Source: Mycobacterium simiae (GTDB lineage: Bacteria; Actinomycetota; Actinomycetes; Mycobacteriales; Mycobacteriaceae). From it: a stretch of 64,000 bases of DNA. The notes under the pieces are model-generated. The model ran no database searches. It had not been told where the DNA came from and saw only the letters and a list, made by a program, of their open reading frames with translations. Below are positions 17,995 to 25,638 of this stretch, piece by piece. The stretch lies in the NCBI RefSeq assembly GCF_010727605.1, contig NZ_AP022568.1, positions 3,596,001-3,660,000 on the forward strand, given 5' to 3'. Each line of letters begins with the position of its first letter. Positions within the stretch are counted from its first letter, which is position 1. A program made the translations under genes and the position numbers.

Positions 17995-18018
17995 TGAACA
18001 ATCGATGTACTATTGTTC
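17995..18018 (+). promoter_or_regulatory. Operator-like site B (TGAAC-N12-ATTGT, near-palindrome)
   Basis: The site has perfect arms GAACAAT (17996-18002) and ATTGTTC (18012-18018) around 9 bases. It fits the pattern TGAAC-N12-ATTGT found at sites A and C. It lies directly before the candidate ATG at 18023, so a bound repressor would block transcription start. Confidence 0.6.
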
Positions 18019-18022
18019 CTCA

Positions 18023-18838
18023 ATGTCGGACGGGTTTTTACGCAGGGTTTCTCGATCGGTGGTCAGGCACATGGGCGAACGGACGTTAGCCGGCAAGCGG
18101 GTCGTCGTGGTGGGCGCATCGGCCGGAATCGGGCGGGCATTCGCCATCCGCGCCGCTAAGGAGGGCGCCGACCTGCTCATCGTGGCGCGCCGGCGAGACC
18201 GTCTCGAAGAGGTCGTTGCCGAAGCCGGTTCCGGTGCCGCCATCGACGCGGACGTGCGTGACGCTGACGATTGCGCACGGTTCGCCGAGATGGCCCGCCA
18301 GCGCTTCGGCGAGATCGACCTGCTGTTCATTTCGGTGGGATACGCGCCGTTGAGAATGTTGGCCGACACGTCTATCGACGATTGGATGGACGTGATGCAG
18401 ACCAACGTCGTCGGTGTGCACCACGTCATCAGGTCCTGTCTGCCGGTGCTCGCGCCCGCCGCGATCATCAGCGCCCTGTCCTCCGAAACGGTCGGACAGC
18501 CCCGGACCGCGCTGGGCGCCTATTCCTCGAGCAAGGCCGCGTTGTCCGAAAGCCTCAATGCCTGGCGCACAGAGCATCCGCACTTTCGCTACTGCTGTGT
18601 CACCGTGGGCGGCACCGTTCCGACGGAGTTCACCGCGGCGTTCGACCCCGAACTGCTCGGCGTGGTTGTGCAGGATTGGGTCGCACGCGGCCTCTTGCAG
18701 GAGACATTGATGTCGCCCGACGACGTCGCCGACACGCTGGCAGGAACATTCGCGAGCGCGTTGAACTTTCCCGCCGTCGGCCTCGAGCAGCTCGTGATCC
18801 GTCCACCGTCATCGCCGCGTCGTACGGTGACGGTATGA
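18023..18838 (+). CDS. Short-chain dehydrogenase/reductase (SDR)
   Basis: A 271-residue SDR from the ATG at 18023; an ATG at 18071 (MGERTLAGKR) is an equally good start and closer to family length. The cofactor loop VVGASAGIG, Ser in ISALSSETVG and Tyr-x3-Lys in YSSSK are present. The preceding operator-like dyad leaves no room for a normal leader if the first ATG is used. It is followed after 22 bases by the DUF427-thioesterase gene, so the two are probably co-transcribed. It probably oxidises a hydroxyl group in the island's pathway. Confidence 0.85.
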   Translation: MSDGFLRRVSRSVVRHMGERTLAGKRVVVVGASAGIGRAFAIRAAKEGADLLIVARRRDRLEEVVAEAGSGAAIDADVRDADDCARFAEMARQRFGEIDLLFISVGYAPLRMLADTSIDDWMDVMQTNVVGVHHVIRSCLPVLAPAAIISALSSETVGQPRTALGAYSSSKAALSESLNAWRTEHPHFRYCCVTVGGTVPTEFTAAFDPELLGVVVQDWVARGLLQETLMSPDDVADTLAGTFASALNFPAVGLEQLVIRPPSSPRRTVTV

Positions 18839-18860
18839 GGCCGGAGACCAGCGGGCAGTG

Positions 18861-20141
18861 ATGACGACGCAAGTGGAGTCGGCCTGGCCCGATTACCCCG
18901 ACTACCGGATTGATGCGACCCCCTGTCCTCGCCGAGGCCAGGTTTGGTTCGGCGACTTGCTTGTTGCCCAGAGCGACCGGTGCCTTGTGGTGACCGAGAC
19001 CGACCACGAGGATCGCTTGTACTTTCCGGAGTCAGATGTGCGGTGGGAGCTGTTCCGCCCGTCGGATCACAGCACCGTCTGTCCTTTCAAGGGCCGGGCA
19101 AGTTATTGGAGCCTCAGCGAACCGGGCTCCGGTGTCGAGAACGTCGTGTGGGGCTACCGCACCCCGTTGCCGGAGGTCGCGGCGATCGCGGGACACGTCT
19201 GTTTCTATGACGACGCTGTGCGCGTGGTCGTCGTCGAAGACTGGCCGGACGGCTCGACAGTTGCGGTGACGTTCCCACTGTGGGGAGACGCCACCGAGCT
19301 GTGCAGGATCATCGACGTCGAGCAGGTGACCGATGACCGGTTCATCGGGCCAGCTCATGGGCCAACTCATCGCAACGTCGTCGAGGGTGGCCAGCTGCTC
19401 GGCGAGGCCATCGTCGCTGCATCGAAATCGCTTCCAGGGCAACGGGTTACATCGGCGTCGATGATCTTCGTCAAAGCGGCCTCGTTCGATGCGCCCGTAG
19501 ATCTGTCCGTCGACGTGCTACGGCGGGGCAGGTCGTTTTCGTTGGCCGAAATACGCATCAGCCAGAACGGGGTGCTGCGTAGCGCAGGCTTGGTGCTCGC
19601 GGACTCGGGAGCCGGCGACGTCATGCGGGCCGTGGAGCCCATGCCGGACGTTCCAGGACCCGATTCGGCGGTGCCGTTCCACGGCTTTGGGATGACCGGC
19701 CGCGAGATTCGGGTGGTCGACGGTGCCTATGACCCGGATCCCGATCGGGTAGGGCCGCCGATTATCAACGCCTGGGTCCGTTTTCGCGACACGCCGCGGA
19801 CCCCCTACCTGAACGCCGCGTTGCTTGCCCAGTCGACGACACATTGGACGATCGCCGCCGGAATGTTGCCGCATCCGGGGTTGGGCGAGGCGCGCGCGCA
19901 TGCCACCCTGTCGACCGGGATCATGAAGGCGACTATCGCTTTTCACGACGACGTCGGGGTCGCAGACTGGCTGCTGTACACCAACCACGCCTTCTGGTCG
20001 GGACGCGGACTTGTGCAGGGCGATGGCCGGGTCTTCGCGCGAGATGGACGGCTCGCCGCGTCGTACACCATCCAGGCGATGGTGCGTGAGTTCGCGACCG
20101 AGCCCGCGGCGATGGGCCGCGATAGCCGAACGGCTATGTGA
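18861..20141 (+). CDS. DUF427 domain fused to a TesB-type (double hot-dog) acyl-CoA thioesterase
   Basis: A 426-residue protein with two parts. Residues about 25-130 are a DUF427 domain (YFPESDVRWELF and HSTVCPFKGRASYW). Residues about 140-420 are a TesB-like thioesterase with VVEGGQLLGEAIVAA in the first hot-dog and WLLYTNHAFWSGRGLVQGDG in the second. Thioesterase II enzymes release CoA from acyl-CoAs; the role of DUF427 is not known. The ATG at 18861 follows an in-frame GTG at 18858. It is transcribed with the SDR in front and converges with TetR regulator 3. The fusion suggests that the DUF427 part handles the same thioester. Confidence 0.83.
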   Translation: MTTQVESAWPDYPDYRIDATPCPRRGQVWFGDLLVAQSDRCLVVTETDHEDRLYFPESDVRWELFRPSDHSTVCPFKGRASYWSLSEPGSGVENVVWGYRTPLPEVAAIAGHVCFYDDAVRVVVVEDWPDGSTVAVTFPLWGDATELCRIIDVEQVTDDRFIGPAHGPTHRNVVEGGQLLGEAIVAASKSLPGQRVTSASMIFVKAASFDAPVDLSVDVLRRGRSFSLAEIRISQNGVLRSAGLVLADSGAGDVMRAVEPMPDVPGPDSAVPFHGFGMTGREIRVVDGAYDPDPDRVGPPIINAWVRFRDTPRTPYLNAALLAQSTTHWTIAAGMLPHPGLGEARAHATLSTGIMKATIAFHDDVGVADWLLYTNHAFWSGRGLVQGDGRVFARDGRLAASYTIQAMVREFATEPAAMGRDSRTAM

Positions 20142-20162
20142 CGGACATGCTGCTCGACCGCG

Positions 20163-20780
20163 TCAGCGCAGGCCGTTGATCGCGAACTTCTCGACGTAGC
20201 GGCGGACCGTGGCCGGCTTTGTCATATCGAAGGTCAGACCCTGATTGACAGTCGAGAAGGAATAGATGATGCGGGCCAGCCATTCGCTGCCGGCCGTCAC
20301 GTCGACTCCGGCGCCGACCTCGCCGCGCTTCTGGGCATCGCGGACATAAGGTTCCAAAAACTTGGTGGTGCGGCGGACGGCGGCGTCGCCATCGGCGACC
20401 ATGTGGCGCATCAACTCCGCATCGTCGGCCATCAGCCGGTTGCGAGTCCGGTGGTCCAGCAGGATTTTCGCATGGGTTTCGGCCATCGCGCCGAGTTGTT
20501 CGGCCAGCGTTGACTTCTTCGCCATTGCCGCGGCGACCTCGCGGTAGAAGCGTTGGGCGCCATACTCGATGGCCGCCTCGATCAGGACATCGCGATCTAC
20601 AAAGTACCGGTAGATGGTGCCCCGAGAGACCTTAGCCATGCGCGCAACGTCCTGCACACTAGTGCGCTGAATGCCTAACTGAGCGAAGCATTCGTTTGCG
20701 GCGTCGAGAATCTGGTCGCGACGGTCGAACTCCTCGGCGACCTGCGCTTCGCCGGTGACTGGATCAGTCAACATTGTCAC
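20163..20780 (-). CDS. TetR-family transcriptional regulator 3 (paralogue of regulator 2)
   Basis: A 205-residue regulator with the helix-turn-helix QRTSVQDVARMAKVSRGTIY. It is nearly the same protein as regulator 2 at 17360, from FDRRDQIL to the shared C-terminus FAINGLR; differences cluster in the N-terminal 15 residues and in the ligand domain. An ATG two codons further in (MLTDPV) could be the start. A duplication with conserved recognition helix but some ligand-domain change would let one operator family respond to two ligands. It converges with the thioesterase gene (21 bases between stops). Confidence 0.92.
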   Translation of the reverse strand: MTMLTDPVTGEAQVAEEFDRRDQILDAANECFAQLGIQRTSVQDVARMAKVSRGTIYRYFVDRDVLIEAAIEYGAQRFYREVAAAMAKKSTLAEQLGAMAETHAKILLDHRTRNRLMADDAELMRHMVADGDAAVRRTTKFLEPYVRDAQKRGEVGAGVDVTAGSEWLARIIYSFSTVNQGLTFDMTKPATVRRYVEKFAINGLR

Positions 20781-20956
20781 TCCTACGCGCCCAACGGCAG
20801 TGATCCCGGTTATTCATGCTACGCGACGTGCGGATTAGCCGTCGTCGTCACCGCCGCGTCGACCGCGAACTTGTTGATTGGGCCCTTGGAAGAGCTGTTG
20901 CCCGATGGGCCGGCAGCACATTGAGCCTGGTCGCTGGTTACACAACAATACATACT
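20781..20956. promoter_or_regulatory. Promoter region between TetR regulator 3 and the SDR at 21098
   Basis: The gap contains ATGCTACGCGAC at 20816-20827, the reverse complement of the GTCGCGTAGCAT seen before TetR regulator 2. Further right, TTACACA (20938-20944) and TGTGTAA (20964-20970) form an outer inverted repeat, and ATACA (20948-20952) and TGTAT (20960-20964) an inner one. The latter pair lies over the start of the small frame at 20957. I see no other coding signal here. Confidence 0.4.
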
Positions 20957-21088
20957 ATGTGTATGTGTAATCACACGTCGGCTGCCTACTCGCGACTCAC
21001 CGCCAGGGGAAAGGCTGACCTACTGCTCTTGGAGACCTTCGCTCACCTGTTTGTGACTCCGCCTGTTGCACGGCATTTCGGCGACTAG
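20957..21088 (+). CDS. Possible 43-residue leader peptide before the SDR (uncertain)
   Basis: A small frame that begins MCMCNHTSAAYSR and stops 9 bases before the SDR start, in the same reading frame as the SDR. Its ATG lies inside an inverted repeat, and no ribosome-binding site is visible, so it would be leaderless. Two cysteines in the first four residues recall mycobacterial Cys-rich leader frames, but no attenuator hairpin is apparent. It could also be the decayed N-terminal extension of the SDR or not be translated at all. Confidence 0.25.
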   Translation: MCMCNHTSAAYSRLTARGKADLLLLETFAHLFVTPPVARHFGD

Positions 21089-21097
21089 GCGTATCAC

Positions 21098-21919
21098 ATG
21101 ATCGATACTCCCCATCAGACAGCGAGCACAGCGCACATCGGCCTGCGCGGGCTGGTGGCACTTATCACCGGTGCGAGTGGTGGTATCGGACGGGTGCTGG
21201 CGCGCCGATATGCCGCGTACGGCGCGACCGTCATCCTGGTTGCGCGCCGGGGCGAAGAACTGGCTCACACGGCGAGATTGGTGGCAAACGACGGTCACCA
21301 AGCAATGCAACTGGTTGCGGATATCCGTGTGGAGCACCAGTGCCGAGAAGTGGTTACTAAAGCGATGTCACGATTCGGCCGCCTCGACATCCTCGTGAAC
21401 AACGCCGGAGTACCCGGAGTGGATCAGGCGGTCGCCGATGCCACGGTGGCCAATTGGCAGGATGTGCTTGACACCAATCTCTTGGCGCCGATGCTGCTCT
21501 CTCGAGAAGTCCTTCAGCATGCCATGATCGATGCCCGCCGCGGAAACATTCAGTTCATGTCGTCACTAGCCGCGAATTCAGCGCTGCCCCGCAAGGCGCA
21601 CTACGCGGCAGCGAAATCGGGTCTGAGCGCGCTGAGCCGAACCCTCGCCACCGAAGTCGGTGAATTGGGCATCCGGGTCAATACCCTGGTCATCGGCACT
21701 GTCGCAGGTGAACTGGTCGACAGTTACATCGCGAGACTCGCGCACGAGCAGCGGCTAGCGCCCGATGTCATTCGCCGGCGTCTGGCATCGGCGAATGCCC
21801 TGGGCCGCCTGGTCCTACCGGAAGAGGTCGCCGATACATCGCTGTGGCTCGCCTCGGATGCGGCTGCGGCGATCACCGGTCAGGACATCTTTGTGACCGG
21901 AGGGCAGCGCAACGGTTAA
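21098..21919 (+). CDS. Short-chain dehydrogenase/reductase (SDR)
   Basis: A 273-residue SDR. The cofactor loop ITGASGGIG, NNAG, Ser in QFMSSLAANS and Tyr-x3-Lys in YAAAKSG are all present. Basic residues after the second strand (VARRGEE) suggest NADP(H). The ATG at 21098 is the first plausible start, 9 bases after a small upstream frame; ribosome-binding signal is weak. It stands alone between TetR regulator 3 and the operon at 22040, with operator-like site C in the 120-base gap that follows. Substrate unknown. Confidence 0.86.
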   Translation: MIDTPHQTASTAHIGLRGLVALITGASGGIGRVLARRYAAYGATVILVARRGEELAHTARLVANDGHQAMQLVADIRVEHQCREVVTKAMSRFGRLDILVNNAGVPGVDQAVADATVANWQDVLDTNLLAPMLLSREVLQHAMIDARRGNIQFMSSLAANSALPRKAHYAAAKSGLSALSRTLATEVGELGIRVNTLVIGTVAGELVDSYIARLAHEQRLAPDVIRRRLASANALGRLVLPEEVADTSLWLASDAAAAITGQDIFVTGGQRNG

Positions 21920-21982
21920 CGGTGATCCGCTGAACCAGTCCGCGCGCCCGACCATCGCTAGGCATTGCCGCTCGGATCTGCC

Positions 21983-21995
21983 ATTATTGAATAAT
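21983..21995. promoter_or_regulatory. Perfect 13-base palindrome next to operator-like site C
   Basis: ATTATTGAATAAT is a perfect inverted repeat with a one-base centre. It directly precedes operator-like site C and may be a second binding site, or an AT-rich promoter element. Confidence 0.35.
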
Positions 21996-22017
21996 TGAAC
22001 GCTTCGTGTTCCATTGT
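21996..22017 (+). promoter_or_regulatory. Operator-like site C (TGAAC-N12-ATTGT)
   Basis: TGAAC at 21996-22000 and ATTGT at 22013-22017, 12 bases apart, exactly as in site B; the flanking AATTGAAC is also shared with site B. It lies 22 bases before the TTG start of the SDR at 22040. Confidence 0.55.
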
Positions 22018-22039
22018 TACATCGCAGCAAGGAGTGGTC

Positions 22040-22837
22040 TTGTCTCGTCTGGAGGACAGGTGCGCGCTGGTTACCGGCGGAGCTCAGGGTTTGGGAGGGG
22101 CCATTGCCGAGGAGTTAGCCGGTCTGGGCGCCCAGGTCACAATCGTGGACCTGAACGAGGAGAAGGGCCTTGATCGCGTCGAGCGCATTCGTGGCAATTG
22201 CGGGCGGGCCTCCTTCATCAGGGCCAATGTGGCCCACCGCGATGCGATTGAAGCCGCCGTGCACGAGGTGGCGGAAACCGGGGGCGGCCGCATCGACATC
22301 TTGGTGAACGCGGCCCAGTTCTTCGCGATGCCGAAGGCGCTCGAACTGGTCACCGACAAGGATTGGGAACTCTCGGAGGCCACCGGGCCCAAGGCGACCT
22401 TCCGGTTCATGCAGCTCTGCTTTCCGTTTCTTCGCGAGTCGGGGCGAGCGTCGGTGATCAACTTCGTCTCGGGCTCTGCCCTCGCCGGCATCGCCTACAC
22501 TGCTCCGTACTCGGCGGCCAAAGGCGCGGTGGCGGCGCTGACCAAGGTGGCCGCCAACGAGTGGGCTCGCCACCGCATCCGAGTCAATGCGGTGTGCCCG
22601 TTCGCCCTTACCGATGCCCAGGAAAAGCTCATCGGTACCGAATGGGACAACTACACCCGAACCGCCGCCGCCTCGCCGATGAAGCGGGGCGCCAGTCCAG
22701 TTGAGATCGCGCCCGCGGTGGCCTTTTTGGCAGGGGATGACGCGGCGTTCGTGACGGGCACGGTGCTGCACATCGATGGTGGCATGACCGAATTGTCGAC
22801 GGTGGACTACTCGCAATCACCGGGAGTGTTTGGCTAG
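22040..22837 (+). CDS. Short-chain dehydrogenase/reductase (SDR)
   Basis: A 265-residue SDR, started at the TTG at 22040 because AAGGAG (22029-22034) stands at normal spacing before it; the protein then begins MSRLEDRCALVTGG. The cofactor loop TGGAQGLG, Ser in NFVSGSALAG and Tyr-x3-Lys in YSAAK are present, and the C-terminus has VLHIDGGMTE. It begins the operon SDR-DUF35-thiolase-like-dehydrogenase and has operator-like site C before it. It probably oxidises a hydroxyacyl-CoA upstream of the carbon-carbon cleavage step. Confidence 0.87.
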   Translation: MSRLEDRCALVTGGAQGLGGAIAEELAGLGAQVTIVDLNEEKGLDRVERIRGNCGRASFIRANVAHRDAIEAAVHEVAETGGGRIDILVNAAQFFAMPKALELVTDKDWELSEATGPKATFRFMQLCFPFLRESGRASVINFVSGSALAGIAYTAPYSAAKGAVAALTKVAANEWARHRIRVNAVCPFALTDAQEKLIGTEWDNYTRTAAASPMKRGASPVEIAPAVAFLAGDDAAFVTGTVLHIDGGMTELSTVDYSQSPGVFG

Positions 22838-22868
22838 CAGTCGATTCCATCCAATACGAGTGACCCAC

Positions 22869-23285
22869 ATGCCAGAAAATCCACGGCCGGCGCCGGCGCT
22901 GACCGCTCTGAATCGCCCCTTCTGGACCTCTGGGGCCGACGGAGTGCTGCGCATGCAACGCTGCACCTGCTGTGGGCGGCTATGTCACCCGCCCGCGCTG
23001 CTGTGCCCTGTTGACCACGCGGCCACCGAGTATGTCGACCTCAGCGGCCGCGGGTTCGTCGAATCCTGGACAGTGAACCGTCACCAATGGTTCCCGGGGT
23101 TCACGCCGCCCTATCTCATCGCATTCGTCAACCCGGCCGAGGACAAGCGGGCGCGCCTGCTGACCAACCTGGTGAACGTCCATCCCGCCGAAGTAACCCC
23201 TAATATGCCCGTTCGGGTCACGTTCGATCGATGCATAGACGGCGAAGACGAGGTGTTCATTCCATTGTTCGAGCCGGAGCGCTGA
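22869..23285 (+). CDS. DUF35 OB-fold protein with an altered zinc ribbon
   Basis: A 138-residue DUF35 protein with an N-terminal helix and the ribbon RCTCCGRLCHPPALLCPVDH, then an OB fold ending in DEVFIPLFEPER. Three of four usual cysteines are in place, while the fourth is Asp (CPVD), which may weaken or change metal binding. The ATG at 22869 is used; a GTG nine bases upstream is possible. The stop overlaps the thiolase-like gene by ATGA, so the two are a coupled pair like that at 5686/6078. The pair probably forms one complex on a CoA ester. Confidence 0.85.
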   Translation: MPENPRPAPALTALNRPFWTSGADGVLRMQRCTCCGRLCHPPALLCPVDHAATEYVDLSGRGFVESWTVNRHQWFPGFTPPYLIAFVNPAEDKRARLLTNLVNVHPAEVTPNMPVRVTFDRCIDGEDEVFIPLFEPER

Positions 23286-24460
23286 TGAATAACGCGGTTT
23301 CCGACCGGGCCATCATCAGCGGCATCGGCCAGTCGGCAATCGGCCGCCGGTTGCGGCGTGACCCCCTCGAGCTCACCGCCGAGGCGTGTCTGGCCGCGGT
23401 TGCCGACGCAGGCTTGTCGCTGGCCGACATCGACGGCCTTACAACCTATCCCGGGGCTTCGCAACCCGGCGTCGGGTTCTCCGGGGCGTCGTTGCGGGAC
23501 ATCCACGACGCACTGGGAATCAAGCCGAAGTGGGTCGCCGGGGGAGTCGAGTCCCCCGGTCAGCTCGGCGCCGTGGTCGACGCGATGCTCGCTATTTCGG
23601 GAGGGCTTGCCGACCACGTCCTGTGTTGGCGCAGCATCTGGGAGGGCACCGCTCAGGGTGCCGGCCGGCGCAAGGGCTACGGGTCTGGGGGCAGTCGTCC
23701 CGCTGGAATGTTGGGATGGCAGATGCCATTTGGCGTGACGGCGGCTAACCTGGCGGCGCTGCAGATTCGCGCGCGGATGCTGCGCTACGGCCTGACCAGG
23801 GAGCAGCTCGCGTCGATAGCCATCGCGCAGCGGGCGCACGCCGCGCGCAACCCCACAGCGATCTATCGCGAGCCACTCGACTTGGACGCGTACCTGAGTG
23901 CGCGAATGGTCTCAGACCCGTTGTGCATGTTCGACTGTGACATCGCCTGCGACGGGGCGACCGCGTTTGTTGTCTCGCGTGCCGAGCACGTTGCGGCGCT
24001 GGATCACCCCGGCGTGGCTGTCGAGGCCCTCGACTGTGCCCACCACGACCGGTTCACCTGGGAGGCAGGGGAAGACATCACCCGGATTAGTTCGCGCTGG
24101 TCCACGATCTGGGAGCGCACCGATTTCACGGTGGACGACGTCGACGTTGCCTCGTTGTATGACGGGTTCAGTGTGTTCGTGCTCTGCTGGCTGGAGGACT
24201 TCGGTTTCTGCCCGGTCGGCGAATCCGGGGCGTGGGTCGCGGACCCGGCCCGCATCTCGCTGGGCGGACACGTCCCGATCAACACTGCGGGAGGGCAGCT
24301 CTCTGGCGGACGCCTGCACGGTTTCGGACATCTCCATGAAGCCTGCCTGCAGATTCGTGGCGAGGCCGGTGCGCGACAGGTCGACGGTGCGACCCTGGCC
24401 GCGGTTGGCGTAGGAGCGGCCAACAGCGGCACCACCGCAATGCTGCTGCGGCGGGCGTGA
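23285..24460 (+). CDS. Thiolase-fold lipid-transfer protein (Ltp3/Ltp4-like) without the catalytic cysteine
   Basis: A 391-residue thiolase-superfamily protein. The position of the nucleophilic cysteine reads GGVESPGQLG, with no Cys, and the usual GHP segment is replaced by GGRLHGFGHLHEACLQIRGE, a form I associate with mycobacterial Ltp3/Ltp4. Tyr292 in LYDGF remains but the second tyrosine of Ltp2 aldolases is not conserved. It therefore resembles the pair at 6078 only in outline and may do another carbon-carbon cleavage or act as a binding subunit. Its start overlaps the DUF35 stop. Confidence 0.83.
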   Translation: MNNAVSDRAIISGIGQSAIGRRLRRDPLELTAEACLAAVADAGLSLADIDGLTTYPGASQPGVGFSGASLRDIHDALGIKPKWVAGGVESPGQLGAVVDAMLAISGGLADHVLCWRSIWEGTAQGAGRRKGYGSGGSRPAGMLGWQMPFGVTAANLAALQIRARMLRYGLTREQLASIAIAQRAHAARNPTAIYREPLDLDAYLSARMVSDPLCMFDCDIACDGATAFVVSRAEHVAALDHPGVAVEALDCAHHDRFTWEAGEDITRISSRWSTIWERTDFTVDDVDVASLYDGFSVFVLCWLEDFGFCPVGESGAWVADPARISLGGHVPINTAGGQLSGGRLHGFGHLHEACLQIRGEAGARQVDGATLAAVGVGAANSGTTAMLLRRA

Positions 24461-24505
24461 GCATGCCGTCGTGCACAATGATCACGCAACTCCGAGGAGG
24501 ATTCC

Positions 24506-25372
24506 ATGGCGGAACATCCAAAGGTCGCCTTCATCGGGCTGGGCAATTTGGGCGCGCCGATGGCCCAGCGGTTGGTTGACTGGCCCGGTGGCTTGATCGT
24601 CTTCGACGTCCGGCCGGATGCCACAACGTCATTCGCCGACGGCCGAGTGCAGGTGGCCGACGCCCTGGCCGACGTGGCGGTCGCCGACGTCATCAGTGTG
24701 ATGGTGCTCAACGACGAGCAAGTGCGCCACGTGGTGGCGCGGCTTGCCCCGCGGGCCAAGCGCGGTACCGTCATCGCGATCCACTCCACGATCGACCACC
24801 GGACAGCAGTAGAACTGGCCGCGGAACTGGAGCCCAATGGCATTCACGTCATCGATGCACCGGTCAGCGGCGGTGTGGAAGCGGTGAAGACGGGTGACCT
24901 GGCAGTTATGGTGGGTGCCGAACGCGAGGTCTACGAGCGCGTCAAGCCGACGTTTAAGCAGTGGGCATCCATGGTGGTTCACGCTGGAGAACCCGGCGCG
25001 GGGACGCGAATGAAGCTGGCGCGCAACATGCTGACTTTCACGTCATTTGCGGCCGCCTGCGAAGCAATGAAACTCGCCGAGTTGGCAGGTCTTGATGTGC
25101 AAGCATTCAGCCGGGTCGTGCGCCATACCGATGCACACAGCGGCGGCACCGGAGCGATGATGTTCCGCGACGACATGAGCAAGCCGCTCGCCCCGGACCA
25201 CTTCCTCTACCAGCCCTTCCTACACACCCGCGACTTGGGAGAAAAAGATCTCAGCCTGGCGCTGGGGCTCGGCGGGGAAGTGGGAGTGGACCTGCCGCTG
25301 GCGAAGATCGCTTTGCAAAACCTTGCCGAAGGCCTAGGGGTTCCACGCACGAGTGCGACCGAATCTCGTTGA
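24506..25372 (+). CDS. 3-hydroxyisobutyrate dehydrogenase-family (beta-hydroxyacid) dehydrogenase
   Basis: A 288-residue protein with the Rossmann start VAFIGLGNLGAPMAQRL, the substrate segment DAPVSGGVEAVKTGDLAVMV and the catalytic lysine region GTRMKLARNML. These three blocks define the beta-hydroxyacid dehydrogenases, which oxidise compounds such as 3-hydroxyisobutyrate or tartronate semialdehyde with NAD(P). CGAGGAGG lies just before the ATG. It is 45 bases after the thiolase-like gene and is probably its last operon partner. The true substrate may be a small hydroxy acid released by the island's cleavage steps. Confidence 0.88.
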   Translation: MAEHPKVAFIGLGNLGAPMAQRLVDWPGGLIVFDVRPDATTSFADGRVQVADALADVAVADVISVMVLNDEQVRHVVARLAPRAKRGTVIAIHSTIDHRTAVELAAELEPNGIHVIDAPVSGGVEAVKTGDLAVMVGAEREVYERVKPTFKQWASMVVHAGEPGAGTRMKLARNMLTFTSFAAACEAMKLAELAGLDVQAFSRVVRHTDAHSGGTGAMMFRDDMSKPLAPDHFLYQPFLHTRDLGEKDLSLALGLGGEVGVDLPLAKIALQNLAEGLGVPRTSATESR

Positions 25373-25638
25373 CAGGGAAGCATGGCAGACATCGCTGGCA
25401 CTAACGGACACTTTTCTCACCATCCGCTGGCCACTGCAGTGCCACCATCCCACTGAGCCACCGTCCGTCACGCAATCCGCCAGTGCCACAGGCGCTCCCG
25501 CACGCCCATCACGCCATCGCGTCGGCGCTGGCTAGCATCCCGGCACTACCCCGTCCCTCCCGCGACCAGCGGCACATGGCCGAAACTGCTGATTCGGTTC
25601 TGTACGGATTCCCAGAAATATGCCGACGGTGTACAACA
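25373..25638. other. Gap between the catabolic island and the IS remnant
   Basis: I see no convincing coding frame, RNA gene or terminator in this stretch. Base composition is like the surroundings. It probably contains decayed sequence left by the insertion element that ends at the IS481-type remnant. Confidence 0.5.
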
